Shown piece after piece: positions 14,713 to 23,554 of a stretch of DNA of 64,000 nt (its first letter is position 1; every line of letters starts with the position of its first letter). The notes under the pieces were generated by a model. It worked only from the letters and a program-made list of their open reading frames with translations, did no database searches and was not told the DNA's origin. Origin of the DNA: CAVTWY01 sp963738575 (GTDB lineage: Bacteria > Pseudomonadota > Gammaproteobacteria > Burkholderiales > Burkholderiaceae_C); contig CAVTWY010000004.1 in the NCBI GenBank assembly GCA_963738575.1, forward strand, positions 1,240,001 to 1,304,000, in the 5' to 3' direction. The position numbers were made by a program, and so were the translations under genes.

Positions 14713-15731
14713 TCCAAAGATATCTTGCGGTCTTTGATGAGCTTGGCCCAGCGTTCGCGGTCCTTCAGCATGCGCTGCTGAAAGGCTTCGGGCGTGGTCA
14801 CCACCGTTTCCATGGCGGCGTTTGCAAATTGTTGCTTCAGCGCGGGCTCGGCGAGGGATTCATCAACGTGGCGTCGCAACTGCGACAGCACCGCAGGCGG
14901 TGTGCCCTCCGGCGCAAACAGCGTCGACCACTGTGGCACATCAACATCGGCGGCGCCACTCTCGGCCAGCGTGGGCGTATCGGGCAGCATCGTTGAGCGG
15001 GTGCGCGTGCTGACGGCCAGCGCCACCAACTTGCCCGACTTGATGTGCGGGAGCACCGCAGCCGCACCAAGCACAGCCACTGTCACCTGGCCAGCGATGA
15101 CGTCAGTCACGGCTTGGCCACCACCTTTGTAGGGCACGTGCAGCATGTCGATACCCAACTGCTGGCTGAACAGTTCGGCCACCAAGTGCTGAAGCGATCC
15201 GAGGCCCGACGTGGCATAGGGCAACTGATTGGGCTTGCTGCGCGCCAGCGTTTGCATGTCTTTGATCGACTTCAAACCCGACGAGCTCGCCGTCACGACC
15301 ACGATGGGCTGGTAAGACAGCACCGCTACGGGCGTGAACGATTTGGTCAGATCCCAATTGGCAGGCCTGAACAAGGGGATCAGTGACACCGAATCCGACG
15401 CCACCAAATAAGTGTGATGGTCCCGCGGGCTGCGCAACACGGCGTCAACCCCCAACGCGCCATTGGCCCCCGGCTTGTTGTCCACCACCACCGTTTGGCC
15501 CACGCGCTTGCGAACGCTCTCGGTGACCACCCGTGCGGCCACATCGTTGGACCCACCGGGCGGAAACGGCACCACAAACGTCAAGGCTTTGGTGGGCCAT
15601 TCTTGCGCCAGGGCAGCCGTTGGCGGCAACGCGAGCGATATCGCCAAGGCCAGCATCGGTATCGCAACGCCGCAAAGCCGGGGTCGCATCAGTTGGCACA
15701 AGCGAAGCACAGCGGATGGTTTCAGGGACAT
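14709..15731 (-). CDS. Bug/TctC-family tripartite tricarboxylate receptor
   Basis: A 340-residue periplasmic binding protein of the Bug family, abundant in Burkholderiales. A signal peptide (M-S-L-K-P-S-A-V... to A-L-A-Q-E) precedes the signature W-P-T-K-A-L-T-F-V-V-P-F-P-P-G-G-S-N-D-V and V-V-V-D-N-K-P-G-A-N-G. These receptors bind small organic acids. The start at 15731 has GAGG six bases upstream; ten codons further up an alternative start lacks one. No TctA or TctB gene is nearby, so it is an orphan receptor. It is coupled to the sulfatase gene by an ATGA overlap and is divergent from the VTT gene. Confidence 0.93.
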   Translation of the reverse strand: MSLKPSAVLRLCQLMRPRLCGVAIPMLALAISLALPPTAALAQEWPTKALTFVVPFPPGGSNDVAARVVTESVRKRVGQTVVVDNKPGANGALGVDAVLRSPRDHHTYLVASDSVSLIPLFRPANWDLTKSFTPVAVLSYQPIVVVTASSSGLKSIKDMQTLARSKPNQLPYATSGLGSLQHLVAELFSQQLGIDMLHVPYKGGGQAVTDVIAGQVTVAVLGAAAVLPHIKSGKLVALAVSTRTRSTMLPDTPTLAESGAADVDVPQWSTLFAPEGTPPAVLSQLRRHVDESLAEPALKQQFANAAMETVVTTPEAFQQRMLKDRERWAKLIKDRKISLE

Positions 15732-15797
15732 GGACAGCCTCGGAGGTGGTATCGCGCACATGAGCGCGTGTAGACCGAATCGTACGCCACGCGTGCC

Positions 15798-16703
15798 ATG
15801 CGTCGCTGGGCTTCTGATTCAACGGCGCTGCCAATGACGCAGATCAATCGAAGGGCGTTCGCCAAGAATCAGGCAAAGCCTGGCACCCAAACGGCTTGGC
15901 GTAGCGCTAGGATGCACAAGCGATTGCCTTTCGCCGTGAGCCAGTCTTTCGTGGCGTCAACCTCCGGCAGCGATGCAGCCCCTGCCACTTTGCAACCCTT
16001 GAAACCCCACCACTTCATTCACGCACCGCTGGTGTCATTGCGCCAGGCACTGTCATGGGCTGAATTGCTCCCCTCTTTGAAGCTGGGGATCTGGGTGGTG
16101 GTGCTCTTTGCGGTGGCCGTTTGGTTGGCTCAGACCTTTGCAGCGCCCATCCAGGGTGCGATTGCGGCCTACCCGCGCTTGGGTGTGGTGCTGTTTGTGG
16201 CCACTTCAACCGTCGCCGTGCTGGTGCCCGCACTAACGAACCTGCCGCTGCTGCCTGTGGCCGTGTTGGCGTGGGGGCCCTGGTGGACTGCGCTGCTCTT
16301 GCTCAGTGGCTGGGTGCTTGGCGCGTCGACGTCTTTCACCTTGGGGCGGCATGCACAACCCTTGATCGTGCGGTACCTTCCGTCGGTGCGGCGCCATGCC
16401 GACATCGACCGCCTCATCCACCCGCAACATCGCATGGGTTCACTCATTTTGTTGCGAATGACCTTTCCAGTTGACGTCTTGTCGTACGCACTTGGTCTGT
16501 TCAGCCGCCACACCACGGTGGCTGAAATTGCCTTGTCCACCGCTTTGGGTGGGGCGCCCTTTGCCTTGTTGTTTTCGCTGGTACCGTCTTTGCCGGCCAC
16601 CGCGCAGTTGTCCATTCTGGTGGCCTCGGCCCTGGTGTTTGCGTGCTACATGGTTTGGGTGTTGCGCAGATCGTCGATGGTGGACGATCGTTCGGGCGGT
16701 TGA
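15798..16703 (+). CDS. VTT-domain (TVP38/DedA-like) membrane protein
   Basis: An integral membrane protein of up to 301 residues. The hydrophobic core from about residue 95 has the VTT-domain features L-P-V-A-V-L-A-W-G-P-W-W-T-A, a reentrant-like G-A-S-T-S-F-T-L-G-R, and the F-P-V-D-V-L-S-Y-A-L-G-L block, similar to TMEM64/TVP38 proteins proposed to move lipids or maintain proton-motive force. The start is uncertain: ATG codons at 15798, 15834 and 15912 are in frame and none has a good ribosome site; the family length favours 15912 (263 residues). Divergent from the Bug receptor gene. Function not known. Confidence 0.8.
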   Translation: MRRWASDSTALPMTQINRRAFAKNQAKPGTQTAWRSARMHKRLPFAVSQSFVASTSGSDAAPATLQPLKPHHFIHAPLVSLRQALSWAELLPSLKLGIWVVVLFAVAVWLAQTFAAPIQGAIAAYPRLGVVLFVATSTVAVLVPALTNLPLLPVAVLAWGPWWTALLLLSGWVLGASTSFTLGRHAQPLIVRYLPSVRRHADIDRLIHPQHRMGSLILLRMTFPVDVLSYALGLFSRHTTVAEIALSTALGGAPFALLFSLVPSLPATAQLSILVASALVFACYMVWVLRRSSMVDDRSGG

Positions 16704-16741
16704 CACCACCACGCGCTGCGTGTCTTGGGTGTGCGGGCCCA

Positions 16742-17656
16742 TCAAGGGTGCGACGCCGTCGCTGCGTACAACAGCAACGTCTTGGGGCCAACCCAACCCA
16801 CCGGGGTGCTGTAAATGTCGAGTGCTTGCGCCATCTCTTGCCATGCGGCTTGCTGCAAAGCCGGTGACAGCCGAGCAAGCAACTCCATGATCGGTGACGC
16901 CGATTGTTGAAGAAACAGGACGTAGTGGCCCACCGACGGTGCGGCAAACGGCGCGCTGACGCTGCGCACGTTCACGTCGATGAAGCCAGCACGTGCCAAG
17001 AGACTTTCCAGCAACCCGGGCTGCCCCAAACTCATCAGCGTGCCGGGCTCACACGGCGAGCCCATTGCTGCCCACGGATTGCCACCGTACTTTTGGGCGA
17101 TGGCCATGGGCGCAAGCAGGCAGGGGTTGAGCGATGGGGCGGCAAACACCAGTCCGCTGGTGCGGCCGCCTGGTTTGAGTGCGGTGTGAATGGCTGTTAA
17201 CGCGCGCAGGGGCTCATGGCAAAACATCAAACCCAGGCGGCACACGGCTGCGTCGAAGGCTTCGCATGGCAAGCCCTGCGCCTGCGCGTCGGCGACCCTC
17301 AAGCTCACATTCGTATGGCCTGCGGCCCGTGCGTTGCAATGGGCCAAGGCAAGGATGGCTGGCGAGATGTCGGTGGCCAGCACATGGCCACTCGCGCCCA
17401 CGCGCTGCAACACATCGAGCGTTTGGTCGCCAGCGCCTGCGGCAACGTCCAAAACCCGGGCGCCTGGCTGGATGTTGGCCGCGTCCAGCATCAACTGGGT
17501 TGCGCTGGCAAGCCAAGCGCGAATCAGTGGTGCATGGGCGTGCCAACCCGCAGCGGCAGTGTCCCACGCGCGCCGCGTTTGCACGCTCGCCGCCGCTTGC
17601 GTGGCAGCGCCGGGAAGGAGGGAGCTGCCGTCGTTCACCAGCACGGTCATGCTCAT
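16742..17656 (-). CDS. Class I SAM-dependent methyltransferase
   Basis: A 304-residue methyltransferase. Motif I is V-L-D-V-A-A-G-A-G-D-Q-T (about residues 69-80) with the following acidic residue in L-A-T-D-I-S-P. The D-A-A-V-C-R-L-G-L-M-F and L-K-P-G-G-R-T blocks fit the UbiE-like superfamily. The C-terminal half holds the substrate site and does not point to a specific acceptor. ATG 17656 overlaps the TGA of the upstream Bug receptor gene as ATGA, so the two are one transcript. It is convergent with the VTT gene, 38 bases away. A role in modifying an imported acid is possible but unproven. Confidence 0.88.
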   Translation of the reverse strand: MSMTVLVNDGSSLLPGAATQAAASVQTRRAWDTAAAGWHAHAPLIRAWLASATQLMLDAANIQPGARVLDVAAGAGDQTLDVLQRVGASGHVLATDISPAILALAHCNARAAGHTNVSLRVADAQAQGLPCEAFDAAVCRLGLMFCHEPLRALTAIHTALKPGGRTSGLVFAAPSLNPCLLAPMAIAQKYGGNPWAAMGSPCEPGTLMSLGQPGLLESLLARAGFIDVNVRSVSAPFAAPSVGHYVLFLQQSASPIMELLARLSPALQQAAWQEMAQALDIYSTPVGWVGPKTLLLYAATASHP

Positions 17657-18657
17657 TCAACCTTGATGGCCAATTGGCGCAGCACCGGCTGCCAATAGCG
17701 TTGCTCGGCGGCAATGCTGTTAGCCAGAACGGCTGGTGTGCTTGACGCCGCCACCATGCCAGCGTCTTTGAACGCTGCCACCAACTCGGGTTGCATCAAT
17801 GCCTGACGCAAGACTTTGGAGGCGGCTTCGATCACTTGGGGTGCCACCCGCGCCGGCATGAAAAATGCAAACCACTCGCGCACCACGAGATCGCGAAACC
17901 CGTGCTCGACCAACGACGGAACATCGGGAAAGTAGCTGCTGCGCTGCGTGCCCGAAGTGGCCAGCACGCGCAGTCGACCGGTTGCCTTGTGCTGCCGCAT
18001 CAGGCCCTCGGGCAACACCAACGCTGCGATTTGCCCGCCCAACAAATCAACCATGGCGGGTGGCCCGCCCGCGTAAACCACATGCTGCCAAGGGGCCTCG
18101 GCATGTTGAAACAACATGGCCTCCAGCAGGTGCGGCAACGTGCCAGTGCCTGGTGAGCCGACGTTGGCCAGTTTCGGATTGGCGCGCATCCATGCGACCA
18201 AATCGTGCACGGTGACCACCTGGGCAGGCACCGCAGGCCCCACGGCCAGCGCAAGGGTCATTTCGCTGGCCAACGACACCGGCTGAAGGTCCAGCAACGG
18301 GTCGTAGGCAAGCTTGTTGTAAAGGTAGGGGTAGACAGTTGCCAGTGCGCCTTGGGCCAAGAGCATGGTCAACCCGTCGGTTGGGGCGGCCTTGAGCGCA
18401 TTGACGGCGATTTGGCCTGCCGCGCCCGGGCGGTTGTCAATCAGCGCTGTCAAGCCTTGCTCACGCGCCAGGCTTTCTGAAACCTTGCGAGCAACGATGT
18501 CGGGGATGCTGCCTGCGGGCCCCGAGCAAAGCATGCGCCATGGTGCCGTTGCAGGCTGCGCGACCGCGACGCGGCTGAAACCGGCGTTAACCCAACCGCA
18601 GCCGCAAGCAAGGGTGGCCGTCTTGAGCAAGGACCGCCGGGTAAGTGGGTTGGACAT
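17653..18657 (-). CDS. Bug/TctC-family receptor with Tat-like signal
   Basis: A 334-residue periplasmic receptor. The N-terminus R-R-S-L-L-K-T-A-T-L-A-C-G is a Tat-type signal, which is less usual for this family. The family pattern S-G-P-A-G-S-I-P-D-I-V-A-R and L-I-D-N-R-P-G-A-A-G is present. AGGAG six bases before ATG 18657 fixes the start; a longer reading from 18750 is rejected. It is divergent from the LysR gene at 18788, with a dyad between them, so it is probably regulated by that protein in response to its ligand. It is coupled to the methyltransferase gene downstream. Confidence 0.92.
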   Translation of the reverse strand: MSNPLTRRSLLKTATLACGCGWVNAGFSRVAVAQPATAPWRMLCSGPAGSIPDIVARKVSESLAREQGLTALIDNRPGAAGQIAVNALKAAPTDGLTMLLAQGALATVYPYLYNKLAYDPLLDLQPVSLASEMTLALAVGPAVPAQVVTVHDLVAWMRANPKLANVGSPGTGTLPHLLEAMLFQHAEAPWQHVVYAGGPPAMVDLLGGQIAALVLPEGLMRQHKATGRLRVLATSGTQRSSYFPDVPSLVEHGFRDLVVREWFAFFMPARVAPQVIEAASKVLRQALMQPELVAAFKDAGMVAASSTPAVLANSIAAEQRYWQPVLRQLAIKVE

Positions 18658-18745
18658 GTTGAACTCCTGGAGGTTGGCGTGGCAAGGTGCAGCGCATGGC
18701 ACGCATGGTTGCGCCGTTTCAAAGGCGTGGGAAGATGCGCGATGC

Positions 18746-18759
18746 AGCATGGTGATGCT
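18746..18759. promoter_or_regulatory. Dyad in the LysR/receptor divergent promoter
   Basis: AGCAT-GGTG-ATGCT is a perfect five-base dyad in the 130-base gap between the divergent receptor and LysR genes, where a LysR operator is expected. It lies about 30 bases before the LysR ATG. Confidence 0.4.
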
Positions 18760-18787
18760 GACCGTGCATCGCCGGAGGCATTGCTCG

Positions 18788-19726
18788 ATGCGACTTCAAG
18801 CCATAGAACAGTTCATTGCGGTTGCCGATGCTGGCAGCATCCGTGGGGCTGCGCGGCAACTGGGCATGACCCAGCCGTCACTGTCGCGGGCGCTGCAGCA
18901 GCTTGAAGTGGATCTGCACGTGGAGTTGCTGCACCGCAGCGGTCGGGGCGTCAAGTTGACGGCCGCGGGCACCGTGTTTTTGGCGCGCGCCCGGGTGGCT
19001 GAAGCCGAGCTTCGAAAAGCCGCTGAAGAAGCGCGCAAGTCCGTGGATGACGGACAGGGCTTGCTTGCACTGGGGCTTTCGCCGGTGGGGGCCAGTCTCT
19101 TCTTGCCTGAGCTTGTGACCACACTGCAGCGCGAGCGCCCCAAGACGCGCATTCGCATTTTGGAAACCACACCCAGCGCGTTGCTCTCGTTGGTGCGTGA
19201 CGAAGTGATGGACTTGGCCATCACGCAGCGCACGCGCATTCACTTGGATGCCGGGCTTGATTACCGCCCACTGGCCGAGGTTTTTACACGCGTGGCCGTG
19301 CGTCCGGGCCACCCCATGCTTCGCAGGCAGCCTTGCAGCATGGAAGAGCTGGCCAAGGCCTCTTGGCTGTACATGACGGCCCACGACAGCACCGACGACA
19401 TCGTTAGCCGGTCGTTCATGGCCAACAACTTGCCCGTGCCACTGCCTGTTTTGCACTGCGGCTCGTACTTTGTGGCGCTTGACCTGATTGCCAACACCGA
19501 CATGGTGACCGTGCTTCCGCCGCAGCTCTTGCAGCAGTGCATCCGCGACGGGCGCTTGGCGGAGTTGCCGCTGGTTGCACCGATGCTGCCGATTCAATTG
19601 GGGCTGTACACGCGATCAGGCTCGCAGCCCACCGCCGCCGCCAAGGCAACGGTCGCGCACATTGTGACCATGGCAGGTCGAATGGCACGGCACGGGCGCA
19701 CCGACAGGTCAATCAAGAATGCTTAG
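18788..19726 (+). CDS. LysR-family transcriptional regulator
   Basis: A 312-residue regulator. The helix-turn-helix spans residues 1-60: M-R-L-Q-A-I-E-Q-F-I-A-V-A-D, S-I-R-G-A-A-R-Q-L-G-M-T-Q-P-S-L-S-R-A-L, then L-L-H-R-S-G-R-G-V-K-L-T. The remainder is the periplasmic-binding-like effector domain. ATG 18788 is set by the family start; the frame is open further upstream but overlaps the divergent promoter. It probably controls the divergent Bug receptor and methyltransferase genes and senses an organic acid. Confidence 0.93.
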   Translation: MRLQAIEQFIAVADAGSIRGAARQLGMTQPSLSRALQQLEVDLHVELLHRSGRGVKLTAAGTVFLARARVAEAELRKAAEEARKSVDDGQGLLALGLSPVGASLFLPELVTTLQRERPKTRIRILETTPSALLSLVRDEVMDLAITQRTRIHLDAGLDYRPLAEVFTRVAVRPGHPMLRRQPCSMEELAKASWLYMTAHDSTDDIVSRSFMANNLPVPLPVLHCGSYFVALDLIANTDMVTVLPPQLLQQCIRDGRLAELPLVAPMLPIQLGLYTRSGSQPTAAAKATVAHIVTMAGRMARHGRTDRSIKNA

Positions 19727-19956
19727 CTTGCGCGCTGTTCGTTATCGTCGAATTTTGCCGAGCCAGGTTCGCACCGAGAGCGCGCGTGACAGCGTGCTGA
19801 TTCATCGCCCAAAATTGCATCGCCGTTTGGTCATGCGTCAGTGAGACTTTGGGGATAAATCGATGGGCGATTGTTGCTACATTTCAGGGGACTGAACTTT
19901 GGCCGTTTCAAGGTCAGTGTTGTCTGTTTACTTCCCCAAACGATTTCGACCCCACC

Positions 19957-20934
19957 ATGCATGCAACGTTGCACCGGCTTGTCAGGACCAACTTTCCTTC
20001 TATTGCACGCTCGTCTCTGGACACGCTGCAAGTTAATCTTGGGTACCGGTGCAACCAGAGTTGCCTGCATTGCCACGTCAATGCAGGCCCCAATCGCACC
20101 GAGGCCATGGACGCGGACACCGTGGCACTGTTGTTGGACGTCATGCAAGCCCGTGCCATCAAAACACTTGATCTGACCGGTGGCGCGCCTGAATTGAACG
20201 TCAACTTCAGGCCCCTCGTGATGAAGGCGCGTGCGATGGGTGCGCGTGTGATTGACCGATGCAACCTCACCATTCTGTCGGAACCCGGGCAGGAAGACCT
20301 CGCTGAGTTTTTGGCCACCCAAGCAGTCGAAGTGGTGGCGTCTTTGCCTTGTTATTCGGCGGCCAATGTGGACAGGCAGCGTGGGGACGGCGTGTTTGAC
20401 CGCAGCATCGCTGGGCTGCAACGCCTCAACGCGCTGGGCTATGGCCGTGGTGACGCGGCGCATGTGCTGAACCTTGTCTACAACCCGCAAGGCGCGGCGT
20501 TGCCCCCACCGCAACAGCAACTTGAGCAAGACTACAAGCGCGAGTTGGCGACGCACTTTGGCATTCACTTTGATCACCTTTTTGCGCTGACAAACATGCC
20601 CATTCAGCGCTTTGGAAGCACGCTGGTTTCCAAGGGCGGATTTGAAAGCTACATGCAATTGCTGCGAAGCGCGTACCGCCCTGAAAACCTTGACACGGTG
20701 ATGTGTCGGTCCATGGTCAGTGTCGACTGGCAGGGCGACCTGTACGACTGCGACTTCAACCAAATGCTTGGATTGAGCGCCAAGGTCAACGGTTTTATGC
20801 GTCCCCATCTGCGCGACTTGTTGGTGCACGATGGTGTGGGCGAAGCGATCCGCATTGCTGACCATTGTTATGGCTGCACCGCCGGGCAGGGCAGCAGCTG
20901 CGGTGGGGCGCTAGGCTCCGAGTCGCAGCCTTGA
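19957..20934 (+). CDS. arsS: Arsenosugar radical SAM protein ArsS
   Basis: A 325-residue radical SAM enzyme. The cluster motif C-N-Q-S-C-L-H-C is at residues 32-39. The C-terminal block H-C-Y-G-C-T-A-G-Q-G-S-S-C-G-G-A-L is characteristic of ArsS (in some species one Cys is selenocysteine; here TGC encodes Cys). ArsS is thought to transfer the 5'-deoxyadenosyl group of SAM to dimethylarsinite, making the first arsenosugar precursor. The start at 19957 (M-H-A-T-L-H-R-L) fits the family; an in-frame ATG at 19849 is less likely and neither has a good ribosome site. It heads a six-gene operon with arsM and two glycosyltransferases. The 230 bases upstream show no clear ArsR or PhoB box. Confidence 0.93.
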   Translation: MHATLHRLVRTNFPSIARSSLDTLQVNLGYRCNQSCLHCHVNAGPNRTEAMDADTVALLLDVMQARAIKTLDLTGGAPELNVNFRPLVMKARAMGARVIDRCNLTILSEPGQEDLAEFLATQAVEVVASLPCYSAANVDRQRGDGVFDRSIAGLQRLNALGYGRGDAAHVLNLVYNPQGAALPPPQQQLEQDYKRELATHFGIHFDHLFALTNMPIQRFGSTLVSKGGFESYMQLLRSAYRPENLDTVMCRSMVSVDWQGDLYDCDFNQMLGLSAKVNGFMRPHLRDLLVHDGVGEAIRIADHCYGCTAGQGSSCGGALGSESQP

Positions 20935-20945
20935 CGCTCGCGCCG

Positions 20946-21626
20946 ATGCGCTTCGCTTTTATCGTGCCAGTACTCAACGAGGCCGCGTTCATTGGCGCCA
21001 CGCTGGCCTCGCTGGCGGCGGCGCGCGCGCGCGGGTGCGTCGTCGTGGTGGTTGACGGTGGCAGCCAGGACGCCACCGTGGCGCTAAGCCAATCGGATGC
21101 TGACCAAGTGATTCAATCGCCCAAGGGGCGGGCGCGACAAATGAACGCGGGTGCCCAGGTCAACATTGCAGCATGCTGCGACGTCCTCGTTTTTTTGCAT
21201 GCCGACACCGTGTTTCCCGAGCAAGGTCTTGAAGCGATGCGCGATGCTTTGGCCCAAGGGGCAGCGTGGGGGCGATTTGACGTGGCCATTCGAGGCCAAT
21301 CGCGGCTATTGCCTTGCGTTGCGCACTTGATGAACTTGCGTTCGCGGGTGACGGGCATTGCCACCGGTGACCAGGCGATCTTTGTGCGTCGCGATGTGTT
21401 TGAACGCATGGGCGGTTTTGCTGATCAACCGCTGATGGAAGACATCGATCTGTCGCGGCGGTTGTTGCTTGAATCGCGCCCAGCTTGCCTTCGACATCGC
21501 GTTGTCACGTCGGGCCGGCGCTGGGACCAACACGGCGCCCTGCGCACCATCGTCATGATGTGGCGTTTTCGCTGGCAGTATTGGCGCGGTGCGTCGGCCG
21601 CCGATCTGGCCAAGGGCTACCGATGA
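20946..21626 (+). CDS. Arsenosugar-type family 2 glycosyltransferase (TIGR04283-like)
   Basis: A 226-residue GT-A fold enzyme. It begins F-A-F-I-V-P-V-L-N-E-A, has the nucleotide-binding V-V-D-G-G-S-Q-D-A-T and the H-A-D-T metal site, then G-I-A-T-G-D-Q-A-I-F-V-R and M-E-D-I-D-L-S-R-R. These match the glycosyltransferase subfamily found with arsM/arsS clusters. It may add or process the sugar moiety of the arsenosugar. The start at 20946 is eleven bases after the arsS stop; its stop overlaps the next start as ATGA. Confidence 0.9.
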   Translation: MRFAFIVPVLNEAAFIGATLASLAAARARGCVVVVVDGGSQDATVALSQSDADQVIQSPKGRARQMNAGAQVNIAACCDVLVFLHADTVFPEQGLEAMRDALAQGAAWGRFDVAIRGQSRLLPCVAHLMNLRSRVTGIATGDQAIFVRRDVFERMGGFADQPLMEDIDLSRRLLLESRPACLRHRVVTSGRRWDQHGALRTIVMMWRFRWQYWRGASAADLAKGYR

Positions 21627-22330
21627 TTCAACCGGCGCTTGATGGCCATTGCCTGCCAACGTCTCAATCACCCTGCTTGGTCATTGTGATGGCCAAAGCC
21701 CCGTTGCCTGGATTGGCCAAAACACGCTTGATGTCAGCCCTCGGTGCCGAAGGCGCGGCGCGTGTGGCGCAACTTTTGCTGGCGCACACGCTGCAACAAG
21801 CATTGGCAGCCAACGTGGGCCCCGTGCGGCTGTGTTGCACCCCCGACCCGTCGCACCCGGCCTGGGCGTCTTGGGCCAGGGTGAGCGGGATGTCACTTCA
21901 CGCCCAGGGTGGTGGCGACTTGGGGCAACGCATGGTGCATGCCTTTGACGAAGCGGGCGCCGTTGGCCCTCCTCGCACGGGGGCACGCCACATGCTGATG
22001 ATCGGGACCGATGCCCCGGCATTGACCGCTGCGCGCCTGCGAGAAGCTGCGCTTGCACTGGTGCGCCACGACGTTGTGTTGGTGCCAGCACTCGATGGGG
22101 GCTATGCGTTGGTTGGGCTGCAGCGGCTCGAGCGATCGCTGTTTGATGGTGTGCCGTGGAGCACGTCGGGTGTGATGACGGCCACGCGCACGCGACTGCA
22201 TCGAGCCCAACTGTCGCATACCGAGTTGGCGCCTGTGGCAGACATTGACGAGCCAGCCGATCTGGTGCATTGGCCCGACAACTGGCCCGAACTTGTTCGG
22301 CTGGACGCCCCCATGGAGGTGGCGCCATGA
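21623..22330 (+). CDS. Arsenosugar-type DUF2064 glycosyltransferase (TIGR04282-like)
   Basis: A 235-residue protein of the DUF2064 nucleotidyl/glycosyl-transferase-like family. It carries V-M-A-K-A-P-L-P-G-L-A-K-T-R-L, G-G-G-D-L-G-Q-R-M, I-G-T-D-A-P-A-L and the D-G-G-Y-A-L-V-G-L block followed by the V-P-W-S-T signature. Members occur beside arsS and the TIGR04283 enzyme. The exact reaction is not established. Overlaps at both ends (ATGA at 21623 and at 22327) show tight coupling. Confidence 0.9.
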   Translation: MIQPALDGHCLPTSQSPCLVIVMAKAPLPGLAKTRLMSALGAEGAARVAQLLLAHTLQQALAANVGPVRLCCTPDPSHPAWASWARVSGMSLHAQGGGDLGQRMVHAFDEAGAVGPPRTGARHMLMIGTDAPALTAARLREAALALVRHDVVLVPALDGGYALVGLQRLERSLFDGVPWSTSGVMTATRTRLHRAQLSHTELAPVADIDEPADLVHWPDNWPELVRLDAPMEVAP

Positions 22331-23502
22331 TCTGGCTTGGGTTGATTTTGAGTGCCATGTTTTTGGCTTACGCCAACGGCGCCAATGACAACTTCAAGGG
22401 TGTTGCAACGCTCTATGGGAGTGGTGTTGCCACTTACCGCCAAGCTCTGGCGTTGACAACGTTGGCCACCCTGGCGGGCAGTGGGGTGTCGTTGTGGTTG
22501 GCCGCCGATTTGGTGAAAGCTTTTTCTGGCAAGGGCTTGGTACCTGATGCTTTGGCCGCTTCACCCCCGTTTTTGCTTTCAGTTGCCCTGGGCGCGAGCC
22601 TGACGGTGATCGCTGCAACGCGTCTGGCCTTGCCCGTGTCAACGACGCATGCCTTGCTGGGCGCCATGGTGGGTGCCGGTTGGATGGCCGTGGGTGCTGA
22701 CTTGAACCCAGCCGTGTTGACCAAGGGCTTTGCCTTGCCACTTTTGACGTCGCCTTTGATTGCACTGGCGCTTAGCCTTGCTGCAAATTTGGCTTGGCAT
22801 CGATGGTCGCGAGCACGGGCGAGCCGGGCGGAAGATTGCTTGTGCATTACAACCGAGCCGGTCATTGCACCCTTTCAAGTGCGGGTCGGCGACGCGGGCA
22901 GCGGCGGCGCAAGCATGCGAGCCACGGCCCTGGGCGTGCGTCTTGCGGTTGTTGGCGGGCGCGGTGACTCGTGTGCGCAACCGCTGGGTGGGCAAACCGC
23001 AACGCGCACGCCACCGCGCCACGTGCTTCATCGTTTCACTGCGCGTAGCGGCTTGACTTTTTGGCACGGGCTGAGTGCAACTGCACTGTGTTTTGCGCGA
23101 GGCCTGAACGACACACCCAAGATCGTTGGATTGATGGTGGCGCTGCAAGCACTCAATGTGCGCGTCAGCATGGTGATGGTGGCGTTGGCCATGGCGGCGG
23201 GCGGCGTGTTTCATGCCCGGCGCGTCGCCGAAACCCTAAGCCACAAGATAACGCCCATGAGCGAGGGCGCGGCGTGCGTGTCCAACACGGTGACATCGAC
23301 GATCGTCGTGGCGGCAAGTCTGTTGGGGCTGCCTGTTTCAACCACCCACGTGGGTGTTGGCGCCATCAGCGGCATGGGTCTTGTCAGCCGCTCGATTGAC
23401 ACCCGAGCGCTGCGCAGCATCCTGGCTTCTTGGATCTTGACCCTGCCGCTGGCAGCATCAGCGGCGTCCGTTGTTTGGCTTGTTGTTGCGTCGACGATTT
23501 GA
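22327..23502 (+). CDS. PiT-family inorganic phosphate transporter
   Basis: A 391-residue permease with the two PiT signatures, G-A-N-D-N-F-K-G (about residues 17-24) and a degenerate second copy R-G-L-N-D-T-P-K-I. The paired P-V-S-T-T-H motifs in each half complete the PiT repeat. The central hydrophilic loop (about residues 170-240) is rich in Ala, Gly and Arg and holds several Cys. PiT carriers couple phosphate, and sometimes arsenate, to protons or sodium. Coupled by ATGA to the upstream gene, it sits in an arsenosugar operon, which suggests phosphate or arsenate handling together with arsenic detoxification. Confidence 0.92.
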   Translation: MIWLGLILSAMFLAYANGANDNFKGVATLYGSGVATYRQALALTTLATLAGSGVSLWLAADLVKAFSGKGLVPDALAASPPFLLSVALGASLTVIAATRLALPVSTTHALLGAMVGAGWMAVGADLNPAVLTKGFALPLLTSPLIALALSLAANLAWHRWSRARASRAEDCLCITTEPVIAPFQVRVGDAGSGGASMRATALGVRLAVVGGRGDSCAQPLGGQTATRTPPRHVLHRFTARSGLTFWHGLSATALCFARGLNDTPKIVGLMVALQALNVRVSMVMVALAMAAGGVFHARRVAETLSHKITPMSEGAACVSNTVTSTIVVAASLLGLPVSTTHVGVGAISGMGLVSRSIDTRALRSILASWILTLPLAASAASVVWLVVASTI

Positions 23503-23554
23503 TGCATCGCCTTGCCAAGCCACTTCTTGCATTCTTTTTGTACAACCTAGCACC

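Noticed and set aside
19727..19956. A PhoB or ArsR box before arsS
   Set aside because: Only loose matches such as GTCATGC-GTCAGTG were found, too weak to call.
19831..20865. A 344-codon minus-strand frame opposite arsS, and a 287-codon one opposite arsM (23696-24559)
   Set aside because: Both mirror real genes with clear catalytic motifs and have no recognisable domains or ribosome sites.
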